From positions 2,189,001-2,253,000 of the forward strand of contig NZ_CP137157.1 of assembly GCF_040581405.1 (NCBI RefSeq): a DNA stretch of 64,000 nt, written 5' to 3'. Made by a program: the position numbers and the translations under genes. Below are positions 17,462 to 29,160 of this stretch, piece by piece (position 1 is the stretch's first letter; each line of letters begins with the position of its first letter). Under the pieces are notes generated by a model. The model searched no databases and was not told the DNA's origin. It was given only the letters and a program-made list of their open reading frames with translations. The stretch is from Komagataeibacter sucrofermentans DSM 15973 (GTDB lineage Bacteria > Pseudomonadota > Alphaproteobacteria > Acetobacterales > Acetobacteraceae).

Positions 17462-18421
17462 TCAGTGGGCAATGAAAGCGTGGTCAGCCAGCAGGCCAAG
17501 GAACAGGAAAAACAGATAGGCCAGCGAATAGCGGAAAGAGCGGCGGGCCGGGCCATCACCCGTCAGGCTCACCCCATTGGCATCCTGCCTGTCACGCAGC
17601 ACCCCGATGGCGCACAGGATGAACCCCGCGCCAAGCACGCTGGCCACGACCGTGTACAGCCAGCCCGCAAGGTGCATGAAAGACGGCACCAGCGAGATGG
17701 CCGTGAGAATGATGGTGTACCACAGGATCTGCCAGCGCGTATGTCGCGCGCCCCTGACCACCGGGAGCATGGGAATACCCGCCCGCCCGTAATCCTTGCA
17801 CGCGTAAAGCGATAGCGACCAGAAATGCGGCGGGGTCCACAGGAAGATGATGCCGAACATGACCACCGGCATGATGGCCATCGACCCCGTGGCCGCCGCC
17901 CAGCCGATCATGGGCGGAAAGGCGCCCGCAGCCCCCCCGATCACGATGTTCTGCGGCGTCGAGCGCTTGAGCCACATCGTGTAGATCACGGCATAGAAGA
18001 AAATGGAAAACGCAAGAATGCCCGCCGCCAGCGCATTGGTGGCCAGCCATAACAGGATGACCGAAGCCACCGAAAGGCCAATGCCGTAGCCAAGTGCTGC
18101 ATCCGGCGCGATCCGCCCATCGGGGATGGGGCGGGTTACGGTGCGCTTCATCACCGCATCAATGTCGCGGTCGTACCACATGTTGATGGCGCCCGCCGCC
18201 CCCGAGGCCATGCACACGCACAGGATGCTGACGGCAGCGACCAGCGGATTGATCGGCCCCGGCGCCATGGCCAGGCCGGCAGCACCAGTAAACACCACCA
18301 GCGAGATGACGCGCGGCTTGAGCAGCAGCAGCCAGTCACGCGCCAGCGTGCCAACGCGGCTGGAATCATAGGCAAGGGCGGCCTCGCTGGCCGGGTTGGT
18401 TACGGTGCCGCTCATGGTCAT
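17462..18421 (-). CDS. ctaB: Protohaem IX farnesyltransferase (haem O synthase) CtaB
   Basis: CtaB is an inner-membrane UbiA-type prenyltransferase that adds a farnesyl group to haem B to make haem O. The 319-residue protein has the usual set of membrane helices and both Asp-rich loops: NMWYDRDIDAVMKRT (first, with the N/DxxxD pattern) and YACKDYGRAGIPMLPV (second). It should therefore be active. ATG 18421 overlaps the TGA of the upstream ctaD homologue (ATGA); ATG 18415 is a close alternative. Because the neighbouring oxidase subunit is degenerate, the haem O probably serves a bo3-type ubiquinol oxidase encoded elsewhere; this last point is inference. Confidence 0.95.
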   Translation of the reverse strand: MTMSGTVTNPASEAALAYDSSRVGTLARDWLLLLKPRVISLVVFTGAAGLAMAPGPINPLVAAVSILCVCMASGAAGAINMWYDRDIDAVMKRTVTRPIPDGRIAPDAALGYGIGLSVASVILLWLATNALAAGILAFSIFFYAVIYTMWLKRSTPQNIVIGGAAGAFPPMIGWAAATGSMAIMPVVMFGIIFLWTPPHFWSLSLYACKDYGRAGIPMLPVVRGARHTRWQILWYTIILTAISLVPSFMHLAGWLYTVVASVLGAGFILCAIGVLRDRQDANGVSLTGDGPARRSFRYSLAYLFFLFLGLLADHAFIAH

Positions 18422-19779
18422 GCCTTCTCGCGTGCGGGGGAAGAGACCTGCCATTCAGCCGTGCGGGCACCCGGCCCCCAGTAATTATCCGGCAGAGAAG
18501 CACCCGGGCGCAGGCCTGCCTGCACCACAATGCCTGCAAACACCAGCACCGACAGGCCCATCAGCACCGCACCCAGCACGCCCAGCGCCCCATGGAACGC
18601 CAGCAGTGACAGCACGGTTCCGCCCACCGTCAGCCCGAAATGCAGGCGGCTTGCGCCCACCGGGGCCACATGGCCCACCATCTTGCCAATCCAGTAATAA
18701 AAGCCTGCAAACAGCGCGAAAACGGCAGCATACAGCGTTGCGGCATGCACATCGGCCATGCCGCCGGGCCGCAGTGACATGACGGAACCGGACAGCAGCA
18801 GGGCAACAAAGCCCACCGCCCATTCCATCGGCACGGAAGCGCGCATGTGGCCCAGCCGCACCGTCTGCGCCCATGCCACCAGCACGACCAGCACCGGCGC
18901 CACGATCAGCCCGAGCTGCACCGCAGCCGAGGGGGCGCCCAGATGCGCAAGCCCGCCATGCAGCAGGTCGTGCACCCATACGGAACTGCCGCCGACCGAC
19001 ATGACCACCAAAGCACCCAGCACAAGGCGCGACATCTGCAGCGGGCGATCACAGAAGGTCTCGATAACCTGCGATACGATGCCGATGGAAGGCAGCAGCA
19101 GCAGCGCGATCTCGGGGCCGGAGAAGGCATGCAGCAGCGCATCGATATGGGTGGAGACATCGCCGCCGCCCAGCCAGATGCGCGTCAGCCCGCCCGCCAT
19201 GACCGGCATGACCATGACCGCCATCATGCCCGCAAGCCCCTGCGCCCACACGAACAGAGGCAGGTCACGCAGGCGCTGGCCCATCGGGCCCATGTTCAGC
19301 ACGGTCGCCACCATGCAGATGCCCTGCATCAGCATGCCCAGGCACCAGCCCAGCAGCGCCAGCAGCGAAACCTGCGCGGGGAGCGCGGGCGAAAGCCCGG
19401 CCAGCACGGCCACGAAGCTGGCCGCAACCAGCGCCCACCCCGCCAGCGCCACGCGCGGCAGCGCGAGCGCGCGGGCACGCAGCAAAAGTGGCACGAACCA
19501 GTTGCCAAACCCGCCCGTAAGGGCTGGCAGCGCACAGAAGAAAACCATCATCATGCCATGGCGCCGCGCAATGCGCTCCATGGCACCGGGGGCGTCGCCC
19601 CCGGCCCAGGCCTCGATCAGGGCATGGGGCAGCAGGCCCGCCTGTAGCCCCACCGCCAGCAATCCGCCCACAAGGCCCGCCACGATGGCCATGACGAGGT
19701 ACAGCATGCCGATGGTCCTGTAGCGACAGGCCCCCGCGTCCTGCACCGCATCCGCCCCGAACTGTGTGCCTGTGGGCAT
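18418..19779 (-). CDS. ctaD: Degenerate cytochrome c oxidase subunit I homologue (CtaD remnant)
   Basis: An intact 453-codon frame (start ATG 19779, GGGAG eight bases upstream) clearly related to aa3 oxidase subunit I: HGMMMVFFCALPALTGGFGN and FALFAGFYYWIGKM are family hallmarks. The two low-spin haem ligands align to His74 and His345. The O2 centre is damaged. The CuB His and cross-linked Tyr of the GHPEVY motif are replaced (SGPEIA, residues 220-225). The HH pair reads HD (270-271). The high-spin haem ligand of AHFHY is Asp343, and the HDTYYVV stretch before it is missing. It is also shorter than the usual ~530 residues. It cannot be a normal oxidase. It is coupled to ctaB by an ATGA overlap; no subunit II or III is nearby. 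Confidence 0.88.
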   Translation of the reverse strand: MPTGTQFGADAVQDAGACRYRTIGMLYLVMAIVAGLVGGLLAVGLQAGLLPHALIEAWAGGDAPGAMERIARRHGMMMVFFCALPALTGGFGNWFVPLLLRARALALPRVALAGWALVAASFVAVLAGLSPALPAQVSLLALLGWCLGMLMQGICMVATVLNMGPMGQRLRDLPLFVWAQGLAGMMAVMVMPVMAGGLTRIWLGGGDVSTHIDALLHAFSGPEIALLLLPSIGIVSQVIETFCDRPLQMSRLVLGALVVMSVGGSSVWVHDLLHGGLAHLGAPSAAVQLGLIVAPVLVVLVAWAQTVRLGHMRASVPMEWAVGFVALLLSGSVMSLRPGGMADVHAATLYAAVFALFAGFYYWIGKMVGHVAPVGASRLHFGLTVGGTVLSLLAFHGALGVLGAVLMGLSVLVFAGIVVQAGLRPGASLPDNYWGPGARTAEWQVSSPAREKA

Positions 19780-19908
19780 ACGATGTACTCCCTGCTGCCA
19801 TGCGCCGGTTATGGCATGGCCAATCGTTACCATGATTTCATCATATACCGCGACTTATACACAAAAACGACCCTGTGGGCCGCCCGTGTGGTCGCGCAAT
19901 TGTCATTT

Positions 19909-19933
19909 CAGCCCTGCCGCTGGGGCAGGGCTG
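19909..19933 (-). terminator. Hairpin after pmtA
   Basis: A 10-bp stem CAGCCCTGCC/GGCAGGGCTG lies 12 bases beyond the pmtA stop, in the gap before the ctaD homologue. No T-run follows on the minus strand, so it is a weak terminator at best. Confidence 0.45.
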
Positions 19934-19945
19934 TGCCTGTGTGGC

Positions 19946-20659
19946 TCAGGCCACCATCGGGCTGGCGCAGCCATCGGCCTCACGCTCGAGCGTGACGAGG
20001 GTGAACAGCCCGGCAGGGGGAACCGACTGCAGGGTGGCGCGGCGCAGGTCGGCAGGGGGCAGCAGGGATTCAATGGCGAAATCAGGGTGCCAGCCCAGCG
20101 AGTGCGAGGCCCGCGCCATGCCGCGCTCGACTGCAAGCCGCACGCCGCCTTCAGCCAGGAAGTGGTTGACGAACAGGATATGCCCGCCCGGCTTGACCAC
20201 GCGCTTGAGCTCGGCAAGCAGCGCGCGCGGGTGCGGCACCACCGAGGCCACGAACATGGCCACCGCGATATCGAACGCGCCATCCTCGAAGCCGGTGGCC
20301 TCGGCATCCATTTCCAGCAGGGCGTCGACATTGGACAGCTTCATGCGGGCCACGCGCTGGCGGGCGCGCTCGAGCATGTCACCTGACAGGTCAATGCCGG
20401 TAATATGCTTGTTGGCCCGGTAATATGGCAGGGCAAGGCCGGTGCCCACGCCCACTTCCAGCACTTTGGTGCCGGGCAGGGTGTTCACCGCCTCGACCGC
20501 GCGCTTGCGGCCAAAGGCGGAAATGCTGCCAAACAGCGCATCATACACGCCGGCCCAGCGGCGATAGGCCGCCTTGACCGCGTTTGCATCCATTGCGGAA
20601 CGGGGAGACGGAATATCCACGACCTTCTCGGCGGCTTCAGTGGGCAGGACATCGCTCAT
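19946..20659 (-). CDS. pmtA: SAM-dependent phospholipid N-methyltransferase PmtA
   Basis: PmtA methylates phosphatidylethanolamine stepwise toward phosphatidylcholine, a common membrane lipid of acetic acid bacteria. The 237-residue protein has a class I methyltransferase fold: VLEVGVGTGLALPYY binds SAM, ITGIDLSGDML is motif II, and FDIAVAMFVASVVPHP with LKRVVKPGGHILFVNHF are the later motifs. The short alphaproteobacterial PmtA starts with a similar helix (AVKAAYRRWAGVYDALFG), which binds the membrane. Start ATG 20659 was chosen because the upstream in-frame extension has no family sequence. A generic class I methyltransferase is possible, but the length and motifs fit PmtA. Confidence 0.85.
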   Translation of the reverse strand: MSDVLPTEAAEKVVDIPSPRSAMDANAVKAAYRRWAGVYDALFGSISAFGRKRAVEAVNTLPGTKVLEVGVGTGLALPYYRANKHITGIDLSGDMLERARQRVARMKLSNVDALLEMDAEATGFEDGAFDIAVAMFVASVVPHPRALLAELKRVVKPGGHILFVNHFLAEGGVRLAVERGMARASHSLGWHPDFAIESLLPPADLRRATLQSVPPAGLFTLVTLEREADGCASPMVA

Positions 20660-20881
20660 CGGGCTGCTCCCATGTCGTGGCCATGGAAAAGGGCATGGCC
20701 AGCCCCCTTCCGTGCTGCATCTGCCATGATCAAATCCGTCCCATCGTGCTGCATTACAATTCCACCTGACCTGCCCACGCGCCACACGGCCCGCGCAACT
20801 GCCTGTAATCCCTATCCGGTGTCACGCCACAGGGCGCTACAGCCACGACCACCGTGCCTGTCATGAACACCGGTTCAATCT

Positions 20882-21889
20882 CTACGCGCTCACGCCGCCC
20901 GCGACCAGACGGGATGTGATCGCATCCCATATCAGGCCTGCGGTATTGATGCCGTCAAAACGGTCAATTTCCTGCAGGCCGGTCGGCGATGTGACATTGA
21001 TCTCGGTCAACCATTCCCCGATCACGTCAATTCCGACAAAGATCAGCCCCTGCTCGCGCAGCATCGGGCCGATCGCGTTGCAGATCTCGCGGTCACGCGC
21101 GGTCAGCGCCGCCCTTACGGGTTTGCCGCCCACATGCATGTTCGAGCGCGTCTCGCCCTCGGCGGGGATGCGGTCGATCGCGCCCACGGGCTGGCCATCA
21201 ACGAGGATGATGCGCTTGTCACCCTTGCGCACGGCGGGTTCATAGCGCTGGATCATCAGCGGCTCGCGCGAGCGGGCGAAGTGCATTTCCAGCAGGGCGT
21301 TGAGGTTGGGGTCATCCTCGCGGATGCGGAACACGCCAGCGCCGCCATTGCCAAACAGCGGCTTTACGATGATGTCGCGCCATTTCGCGCGGAATTCCAG
21401 AATCGCCTTCACATCCCATGTCACCAGCGTGGGGGGCATGAGGTCGGGGTAATGCGTGACCAGAATTTTCTCGGGCGCATTACGCACGGCTGCGGGGTTG
21501 TTCACCACCAGCGCACGGTCCGGGCCGACGCCGTGGATATGCTCAAGAATATGGGTGGCGGTGATGTAGGCCATGTCGAATGGCGGATCCTGACGCATCA
21601 GGATCACATCCATGCCCGCAAGGTCGATCACCTGCTCGGGGCCGAAGGTGGCGTGATCGCCCGCCCTGCGCTGCACTGTAACCGGGCGCGCGCGCGCGCT
21701 CACGCGGTCCGTGCGGTGGCCCTGCGGGCTGGTCCGCCCCTCGCTCAGGCTCAGTGCCTCGACCTGATAGACAAACAGCTCATAGCCCCTGGCCTGCGCC
21801 TCGAGCATCATGGCGAATGTCGAATCACCGTTGATGTCGATGGCGCCAAGCGGGTCCATCTGGACGGCAACCTTCAGGGGGCGTGACAT
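20882..21889 (-). CDS. gshB: Glutathione synthetase
   Basis: GshB joins gamma-glutamylcysteine and glycine using ATP, in the cytoplasm. The 335-residue ATP-grasp protein starts with [20 protein letters not shown], close to the GshB consensus. [16 protein letters not shown] and [14 protein letters not shown] (ATP-binding glycine-rich loop) are diagnostic, and [20 protein letters not shown] near the end supplies the magnesium ligands. The linker after residue 50 is about ten residues longer than in E. coli and rich in Arg. The open frame goes on upstream to 21961 without homology. The gloA glyoxalase at 55 kb uses glutathione. Confidence 0.95.
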   Translation of the reverse strand: MSRPLKVAVQMDPLGAIDINGDSTFAMMLEAQARGYELFVYQVEALSLSEGRTSPQGHRTDRVSARARPVTVQRRAGDHATFGPEQVIDLAGMDVILMRQDPPFDMAYITATHILEHIHGVGPDRALVVNNPAAVRNAPEKILVTHYPDLMPPTLVTWDVKAILEFRAKWRDIIVKPLFGNGGAGVFRIREDDPNLNALLEMHFARSREPLMIQRYEPAVRKGDKRIILVDGQPVGAIDRIPAEGETRSNMHVGGKPVRAALTARDREICNAIGPMLREQGLIFVGIDVIGEWLTEINVTSPTGLQEIDRFDGINTAGLIWDAITSRLVAGGVSA

Positions 21890-22001
21890 AGGATCAGTTT
21901 CTCCGCGCGGAACAGGTCCGGTTCGAGCCGATGGTAACAAAAGGCAACCACTCGCAGCCAAATGTCATAATATGCCTTCCGCCCCACGGCCAGCCCCCCT
22001 T

Positions 22002-22525
<524 letters not shown>

Positions 22526-22532
<7 letters not shown>

Positions 22533-23419
22533 CGTGCCACCGTCATGCGGATGTGCCCTTCCATCTTCTGGCCCGGGGCGAGCACGCGCACGCCGCTATC
22601 GGCAATGGCCATGCGGTTGAAGCCATCATTCATGTTGCTGACCGGCTCCAGCCCGATATAGGGCTGGCCGGGCGGCGTAAACAGCACGAGATGGCGCAGT
22701 TCGGGGCTGCCCTCAAGCGTGAGGGCATAACCCTCGCGCGGCCAGCGCAGGAAGGCGCTGCCCGACCAGCCCGCGTAGCAGTTGTCAATGGCCGTCTCCC
22801 CCACGTCGCGCATATGGGCAAATGACCACTGCCCCTCCGCCGGGATGCGCAGGAGCGGCAGGTGATCGGGCGCGCTGGTCCACACGCTGCTGGCCGCAAA
22901 CCCCACCCTGAGCCCGGCATGGCGGGGAAAATACGGATGGAACCCCATGCCCACGGGCTGGCTGCGGGTATCGGTGTTCTCGATCAGGATGCCAATCGAA
23001 AGCCCGGCCTCGCGCAGGTCATAACGCAGCTGGGCGCGGTAGCTGAACGGCCATTCCCCTCCGCGCGGGCCAAGGGGGGCGTAGTCGAGCGAGAGTGTGG
23101 CGCTACTGTCCGACAGCATGGCGATTCGCCACCGGTGCTGCCAGCCATTGCCATGAATGGCGCAGTTCTCGCCGCCAAAATTGGGGGTGAGGTGATAATC
23201 CACCCCCTCAAAACGGAACTGGTCGCCCGCCACCCGGTTGGAAAACGGCACGAGCGGATACCCCGCCACCGCGCGGCCATGCTGCGCCACAAGGTGGGGG
23301 TCGGCCACCGGGCGCAGGAAATCCATCGTGCCGCTACGCCAGAAGGCGATGCTGCCGCCCATGTCGGGCAGCAAGCCAAGGCGGGCGGCGCCGGCCTGGA
23401 GTTCCAGGGTTGCGGACAT
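22526..23419 (-). CDS. Aldose 1-epimerase family protein
   Basis: This 297-residue beta-sandwich protein of the galactose mutarotase superfamily interconverts alpha and beta sugar anomers. Visible motifs are PLVPFSNRVAGDQFRFEG near residue 60, the catalytic-region GENCAIHGNGWQHRW near 90, MGFHPYFPRHAG near 165 (second His) and GQPYIGLEPVSNMNDGFNR near 260 (catalytic Glu). The exact sugar is not clear; the family includes GalM-like and YeaD-like members. I chose ATG 23419 because the frame upstream only shadows the uvrB 3' region. It ends by overlapping greB by seven bases. Confidence 0.88.
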
Positions 23420-23456
23420 CTCGCGTTCATGCTGCCCCGCGCATGGGGGCATGGCC

Positions 23457-25700
<2,244 letters not shown>

Positions 25701-25769
25701 GGCTACACCAAGTGGGGCGTCACCGGCCCTGCCGCAAGGGCCATGGCCGGTTGCGTCCCACCGCCCTCT

Positions 25770-27161
25770 TTAATGCTGCGAGCCAAGCGGCGGCGGCACG
25801 CGGGCCGCGCGCAGGGCCTCGGCCTGGCGGGTGGCGAGGGCTGCCTCGCTAAAGTCGCCCGCAAGTTCCTGAAACAGCGCATGCCAGTTCACCTTGGCCT
25901 TGAGCCGCAGGAACACGCTGCCCAGCCCCACGGCGGAGCGGTCAACCAGCACGAATTCACGTGGCGGCTGCACGCCGCCGGTGCGCTTGAGCCCGTTATA
26001 GACCTTCTCAGCCACGGCGCGGCCATATTGCGGGTCGTTATCTTCCTGAATGAAGCGCTCACGGTCATCGAGCAGCGGGCCGTAGATGAAGCGCGCCCAC
26101 TCGTTGAGCACCCGCACCGTATCGCGCGACAGGTTGACAAAGCCCCATGCCGCATAGGCCTGCATGGCCAGATCCTCGTCATCCGTCTCGATCGCCTTGT
26201 GCAGGTCGATGATGCCCTGAACGAAACGCGGGCGGAAAATGCGGATGGCGCCAAAATCGAGCAGGTTGATGCCGTAATCATCGCGTATGGTGAAGTTGCC
26301 CATATGCGGGTCGCCATGGATCACGCCGTAGCGGTACAGCGGTGCATACCACGCGCGGAACAGGGCGCGCGCCATGCTGTTGCGCTGCTCCTGCGTGGGG
26401 TTGGCGTCGAGCACCTTCTGCAGGCCCTGGCCATTGACCCATTCCATGGTCAGCAGGCGGCCCGTGCACAGGCTGTCGATGGGTTCGGGAATGGTCACGT
26501 CGGGCCAGTCCGCCATCATGATGCGATACAGCCGCATGTTCGCGGCCTCGCGCTGGTAGTCGAGTTCCTCGTACAGGCGGTCCTGCAGTTCCTCGAGCAC
26601 GTCATCCTGGCAGATGGTGCTGTCGAGGCGATAGAACAGGCCCACGGCCATGCGGAACTGGCGCAGGTCGGACTCGACGGTCGATTTCATGTCCGGGTAC
26701 TGCAGCTTGCACGCCACCTGCCGCCCGTCGGGCAGCACCGCGCGGTGCACCTGCCCAAGGCTTGCCGCGGCCGAGGCCGTGCGGTCGAACGAGCGGAAGT
26801 TGCGCTCCCAGTTCGGGCCGAGTTCGGCGGCCATGCGGCGGCGCACGAAGGTCCAGCCCATGGGCGGCGCATTGGCCTGAAGCTGGGCCAGTTCCTTGGC
26901 ATATTCCTCCGGCAGGGCGCCGGGAATGGTGGAGAGCAGCTGCGCGCCCTTCATCAACGGCCCCTTGAGGCCACCGAGCACGCTTTTCAGGTCCTCGGCA
27001 TGGACGCCCTGATTGGAGCGGAAGCCCATCTTGTGCCCGGCAATACGCGCGGCAATGCCGCCCACCGTGCCCGAGGTGCGCACCATGCGGCGGAATTCAC
27101 CAAACAGGCCGGTATTATCGAGATTCCGTTCATCCGCCACGTCAGACACGCTCCAGTTCAT
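25770..27161 (-). CDS. ABC1/AarF (UbiB-type) atypical kinase
   Basis: This 463-residue protein belongs to the ABC1/ADCK/UbiB family, atypical protein-kinase-like ATPases often tied to ubiquinone synthesis or lipid homeostasis. The N-terminal family motif KxGQ appears as MKGAQLLSTIPG. The Ala-rich loop is present as TASAAASLGQVHRAV; VACKLQYPD carries the kinase lysine. HGDPHMGNFTI is the catalytic loop and LLDFGAIR the metal-binding DFG. No C-terminal membrane span typical of UbiB is seen, so I do not call it ubiB. Start ATG 27161 lies within the 3' end of pepF (20-base overlap), so it is likely translated from the same message. Confidence 0.88.
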   Translation of the reverse strand: MNWSVSDVADERNLDNTGLFGEFRRMVRTSGTVGGIAARIAGHKMGFRSNQGVHAEDLKSVLGGLKGPLMKGAQLLSTIPGALPEEYAKELAQLQANAPPMGWTFVRRRMAAELGPNWERNFRSFDRTASAAASLGQVHRAVLPDGRQVACKLQYPDMKSTVESDLRQFRMAVGLFYRLDSTICQDDVLEELQDRLYEELDYQREAANMRLYRIMMADWPDVTIPEPIDSLCTGRLLTMEWVNGQGLQKVLDANPTQEQRNSMARALFRAWYAPLYRYGVIHGDPHMGNFTIRDDYGINLLDFGAIRIFRPRFVQGIIDLHKAIETDDEDLAMQAYAAWGFVNLSRDTVRVLNEWARFIYGPLLDDRERFIQEDNDPQYGRAVAEKVYNGLKRTGGVQPPREFVLVDRSAVGLGSVFLRLKAKVNWHALFQELAGDFSEAALATRQAEALRAARVPPPLGSQH

Positions 27162-28995
27162 CTATAAATCCGGCGATCACATCCAGCCCCTTCTGCCAGA
27201 ACCCCGGATCGGCCGCATCCAGCCCGAAGGGGGCCAGAAGCTCGCGGTGCCGCAGGGTTCCACCAGCCTTGAGCATGTCGAGATACTTGTCCTGAAAACC
27301 AGGATGCCCGGACCGGAACACCCCGTATAGCGCGTTTACCAGGCAATCGCCAAAGGCATAGGCGTACACATAGAATGGTGAATGGATGAAATGCGGAACA
27401 TATGTCCAGTACACATCATAATCTGGCGTGAAGTTGAAGGCGGGGCCAAGGCTCTCGGCCTGGGTCTGGCGCCAGATCTCACCAATGCGCGCGGGCAGGA
27501 GTTCACCCCTGCGGCGTTCCTCGTGCACCAGTGTCTCGAAGCGGTAGAACGCGATCTGGCGCACCACGGTGTTGAGCATGTCCTCCACCTTGGCGGCGAG
27601 CATCAGCCTGCGCCGGGCGGGGTCGGTCTGGGCATCGAGCAGGGCGCGGAAGGTCAGCATCTCGCCAAACACGCTGGCTGTCTCGGCCAGGGTGAGCGGC
27701 GTGCTGGACATGAGGTAGCCCTGCCTGCCCGCCAGCACCTGATGCACGCCGTGGCCGAGTTCATGCGCCAGCGTCATCACATCACGCGTGCGGCCACGAT
27801 AGTTGAGCAGCAGGTAAGGATGGGCCGAGGGCACGGTGGGATGGGCAAACGCGCCTGAGGCCTTGCCCGGCACGGGCGGCGCATCGATCCAGGCGTGATC
27901 GAAGAACTTTTTGGCCACTTCCCCCATGCGCGGGTCAAAGCCTTCATAGGCGCCGAGCACCTGCTTTGTTGCGTCCGCCCACGGAATCAGCGGTTCATCC
28001 TGCGTGGTCAGGGGCGCGTTGCGGTCCCAGTATTCCAGCTTTTCAAGGCCGAGCCATTTTGCCTTGAGCGCATAGTAGCGGTGCGACAGGCGGGGATAGG
28101 CCTCGGTCACGGCCTGCACCAGCGCATCCACCACCTCATCTTCCACCATGTTGGCACAGTTGCGCGCCGAGGTGGGGCGCGGGTAGTGGCGCAGCCCGTC
28201 CATGATGGCCTTGTCCTTGGCCAGCGTGTTGGTAATGAGCGAGAACAGCTTCACGTTGCGGCTCAGTTCATCACCAATGGCGCTGGCTGCCGCAGCCCGC
28301 TGCCTGCGGTCGGGGCTGGACATGGTGTCGAGCGCATTGCCCAGCGTAACCTGCTCGCCGCCAAGGCGCACGCGCAGGCCGGCCATCGTCTCATCAAACA
28401 GGCGGTTCCATGCCGCCGCCCCCGTGACCGATTTCTCGTGCAGGACCGCCTCGACCTCATCGGAAAGCTGATAGGGGCGAAACACCCGCAGGTCGCGCAG
28501 GAAAGGTGCCCAGTGCGCCAGCGCCGCATCACTCATCTGGGCGGCCAGCGCCGCATCATCAATGCGGTTGATCTCGAGCGTGAAGAACAGCAGGTGGGTG
28601 GAAATTGTGGTCAGCCGCTCATTGATCGACTGCGCGAACCGCGCCACGCCGGAATCCGACGTATTGGCCGCGAACAGAAGCTGGGCATATGAGCCTGCAC
28701 GGCCCAGCACCTCGTCAATGCGCTGGTATTCGGCAATGGCCTGCGCGAGTTCCGCCCCCGGCAGGCTGGCCAGCCTGCCCTGCCATGCGTTGCTGAAGGC
28801 CTGTGCATCGGCCTCGGCCTGATCGAGGTCGGTGGCAAGTGCCGGGGCATCCGGCCCGGCATACAGGTCCGACAGATCCCATCGCGGCAGACCGGCAAGG
28901 CCGGGCGTGGTTGCGGGGGCCTGGGCATCAGCGCTGCGCGGGGCAGAGGGGGAGGCGGAAAAATTCGCTTTGAACATAGATCGGGCACCAACCAT
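27142..28995 (-). CDS. pepF: Oligoendopeptidase F (M3 family)
   Basis: A cytoplasmic zinc peptidase that cuts oligopeptides. It is 617 residues from ATG 28995; ATG 28977 is equally possible, as neither has a clear Shine-Dalgarno. The zinc motif is LAHELGHGVHQ near residue 407, with the third ligand in LTLAETASVFGEML. The M3B-specific stretches PYYVYAYAFG-like (HSPFYVYAYAFGDCLVNALY) and GGTLRHRELLAPFGLDAADP are present. The first 40 residues are Ser/Ala/Pro-rich and not conserved. It is upstream of the ABC1 gene and overlaps it by 20 bases, indicating an operon. Confidence 0.93.
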   Translation of the reverse strand: MVGARSMFKANFSASPSAPRSADAQAPATTPGLAGLPRWDLSDLYAGPDAPALATDLDQAEADAQAFSNAWQGRLASLPGAELAQAIAEYQRIDEVLGRAGSYAQLLFAANTSDSGVARFAQSINERLTTISTHLLFFTLEINRIDDAALAAQMSDAALAHWAPFLRDLRVFRPYQLSDEVEAVLHEKSVTGAAAWNRLFDETMAGLRVRLGGEQVTLGNALDTMSSPDRRQRAAAASAIGDELSRNVKLFSLITNTLAKDKAIMDGLRHYPRPTSARNCANMVEDEVVDALVQAVTEAYPRLSHRYYALKAKWLGLEKLEYWDRNAPLTTQDEPLIPWADATKQVLGAYEGFDPRMGEVAKKFFDHAWIDAPPVPGKASGAFAHPTVPSAHPYLLLNYRGRTRDVMTLAHELGHGVHQVLAGRQGYLMSSTPLTLAETASVFGEMLTFRALLDAQTDPARRRLMLAAKVEDMLNTVVRQIAFYRFETLVHEERRRGELLPARIGEIWRQTQAESLGPAFNFTPDYDVYWTYVPHFIHSPFYVYAYAFGDCLVNALYGVFRSGHPGFQDKYLDMLKAGGTLRHRELLAPFGLDAADPGFWQKGLDVIAGFIDELERV

Positions 28996-29107
28996 CAGAT
29001 CGGGCGAAGCCTGCGCACCAGCGCCGGCCCCGCGATTCCATGATGTGAATCTAGTGCGTCATGCCCCGCTAGGCGACCCCACTGCCTGATATTATGCCCC
29101 GAACGCA

Positions 29108-29139
29108 GGCGGGGCCGGACATTGCTGCCCGGCCCCGCC
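29108..29139 (-). terminator. Strong hairpin after gltB
   Basis: An 11-bp perfect stem GGCGGGGCCGG/CCGGCCCCGCC with a ten-base loop lies 21 bases beyond the gltB stop. No T-run follows on the minus strand. It probably marks the end of the gltDB transcript or stabilises its 3' end. Confidence 0.6.
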
Positions 29140-29160
29140 ATTGTGTGAAGTGTCTTGCCT

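Noticed and set aside
19855-19863. DnaA box TTATACACA upstream of the ctaD homologue
   Set aside because: It is a single site with no second box, AT-rich unwinding region, dnaA or other origin gene nearby. One nine-base match is likely chance.
25725-25742. Small hairpin GGCCCT/AGGGCC between uvrB and the ABC1 kinase gene
   Set aside because: Six base pairs without a T-run are not enough to call a terminator in DNA of this composition.
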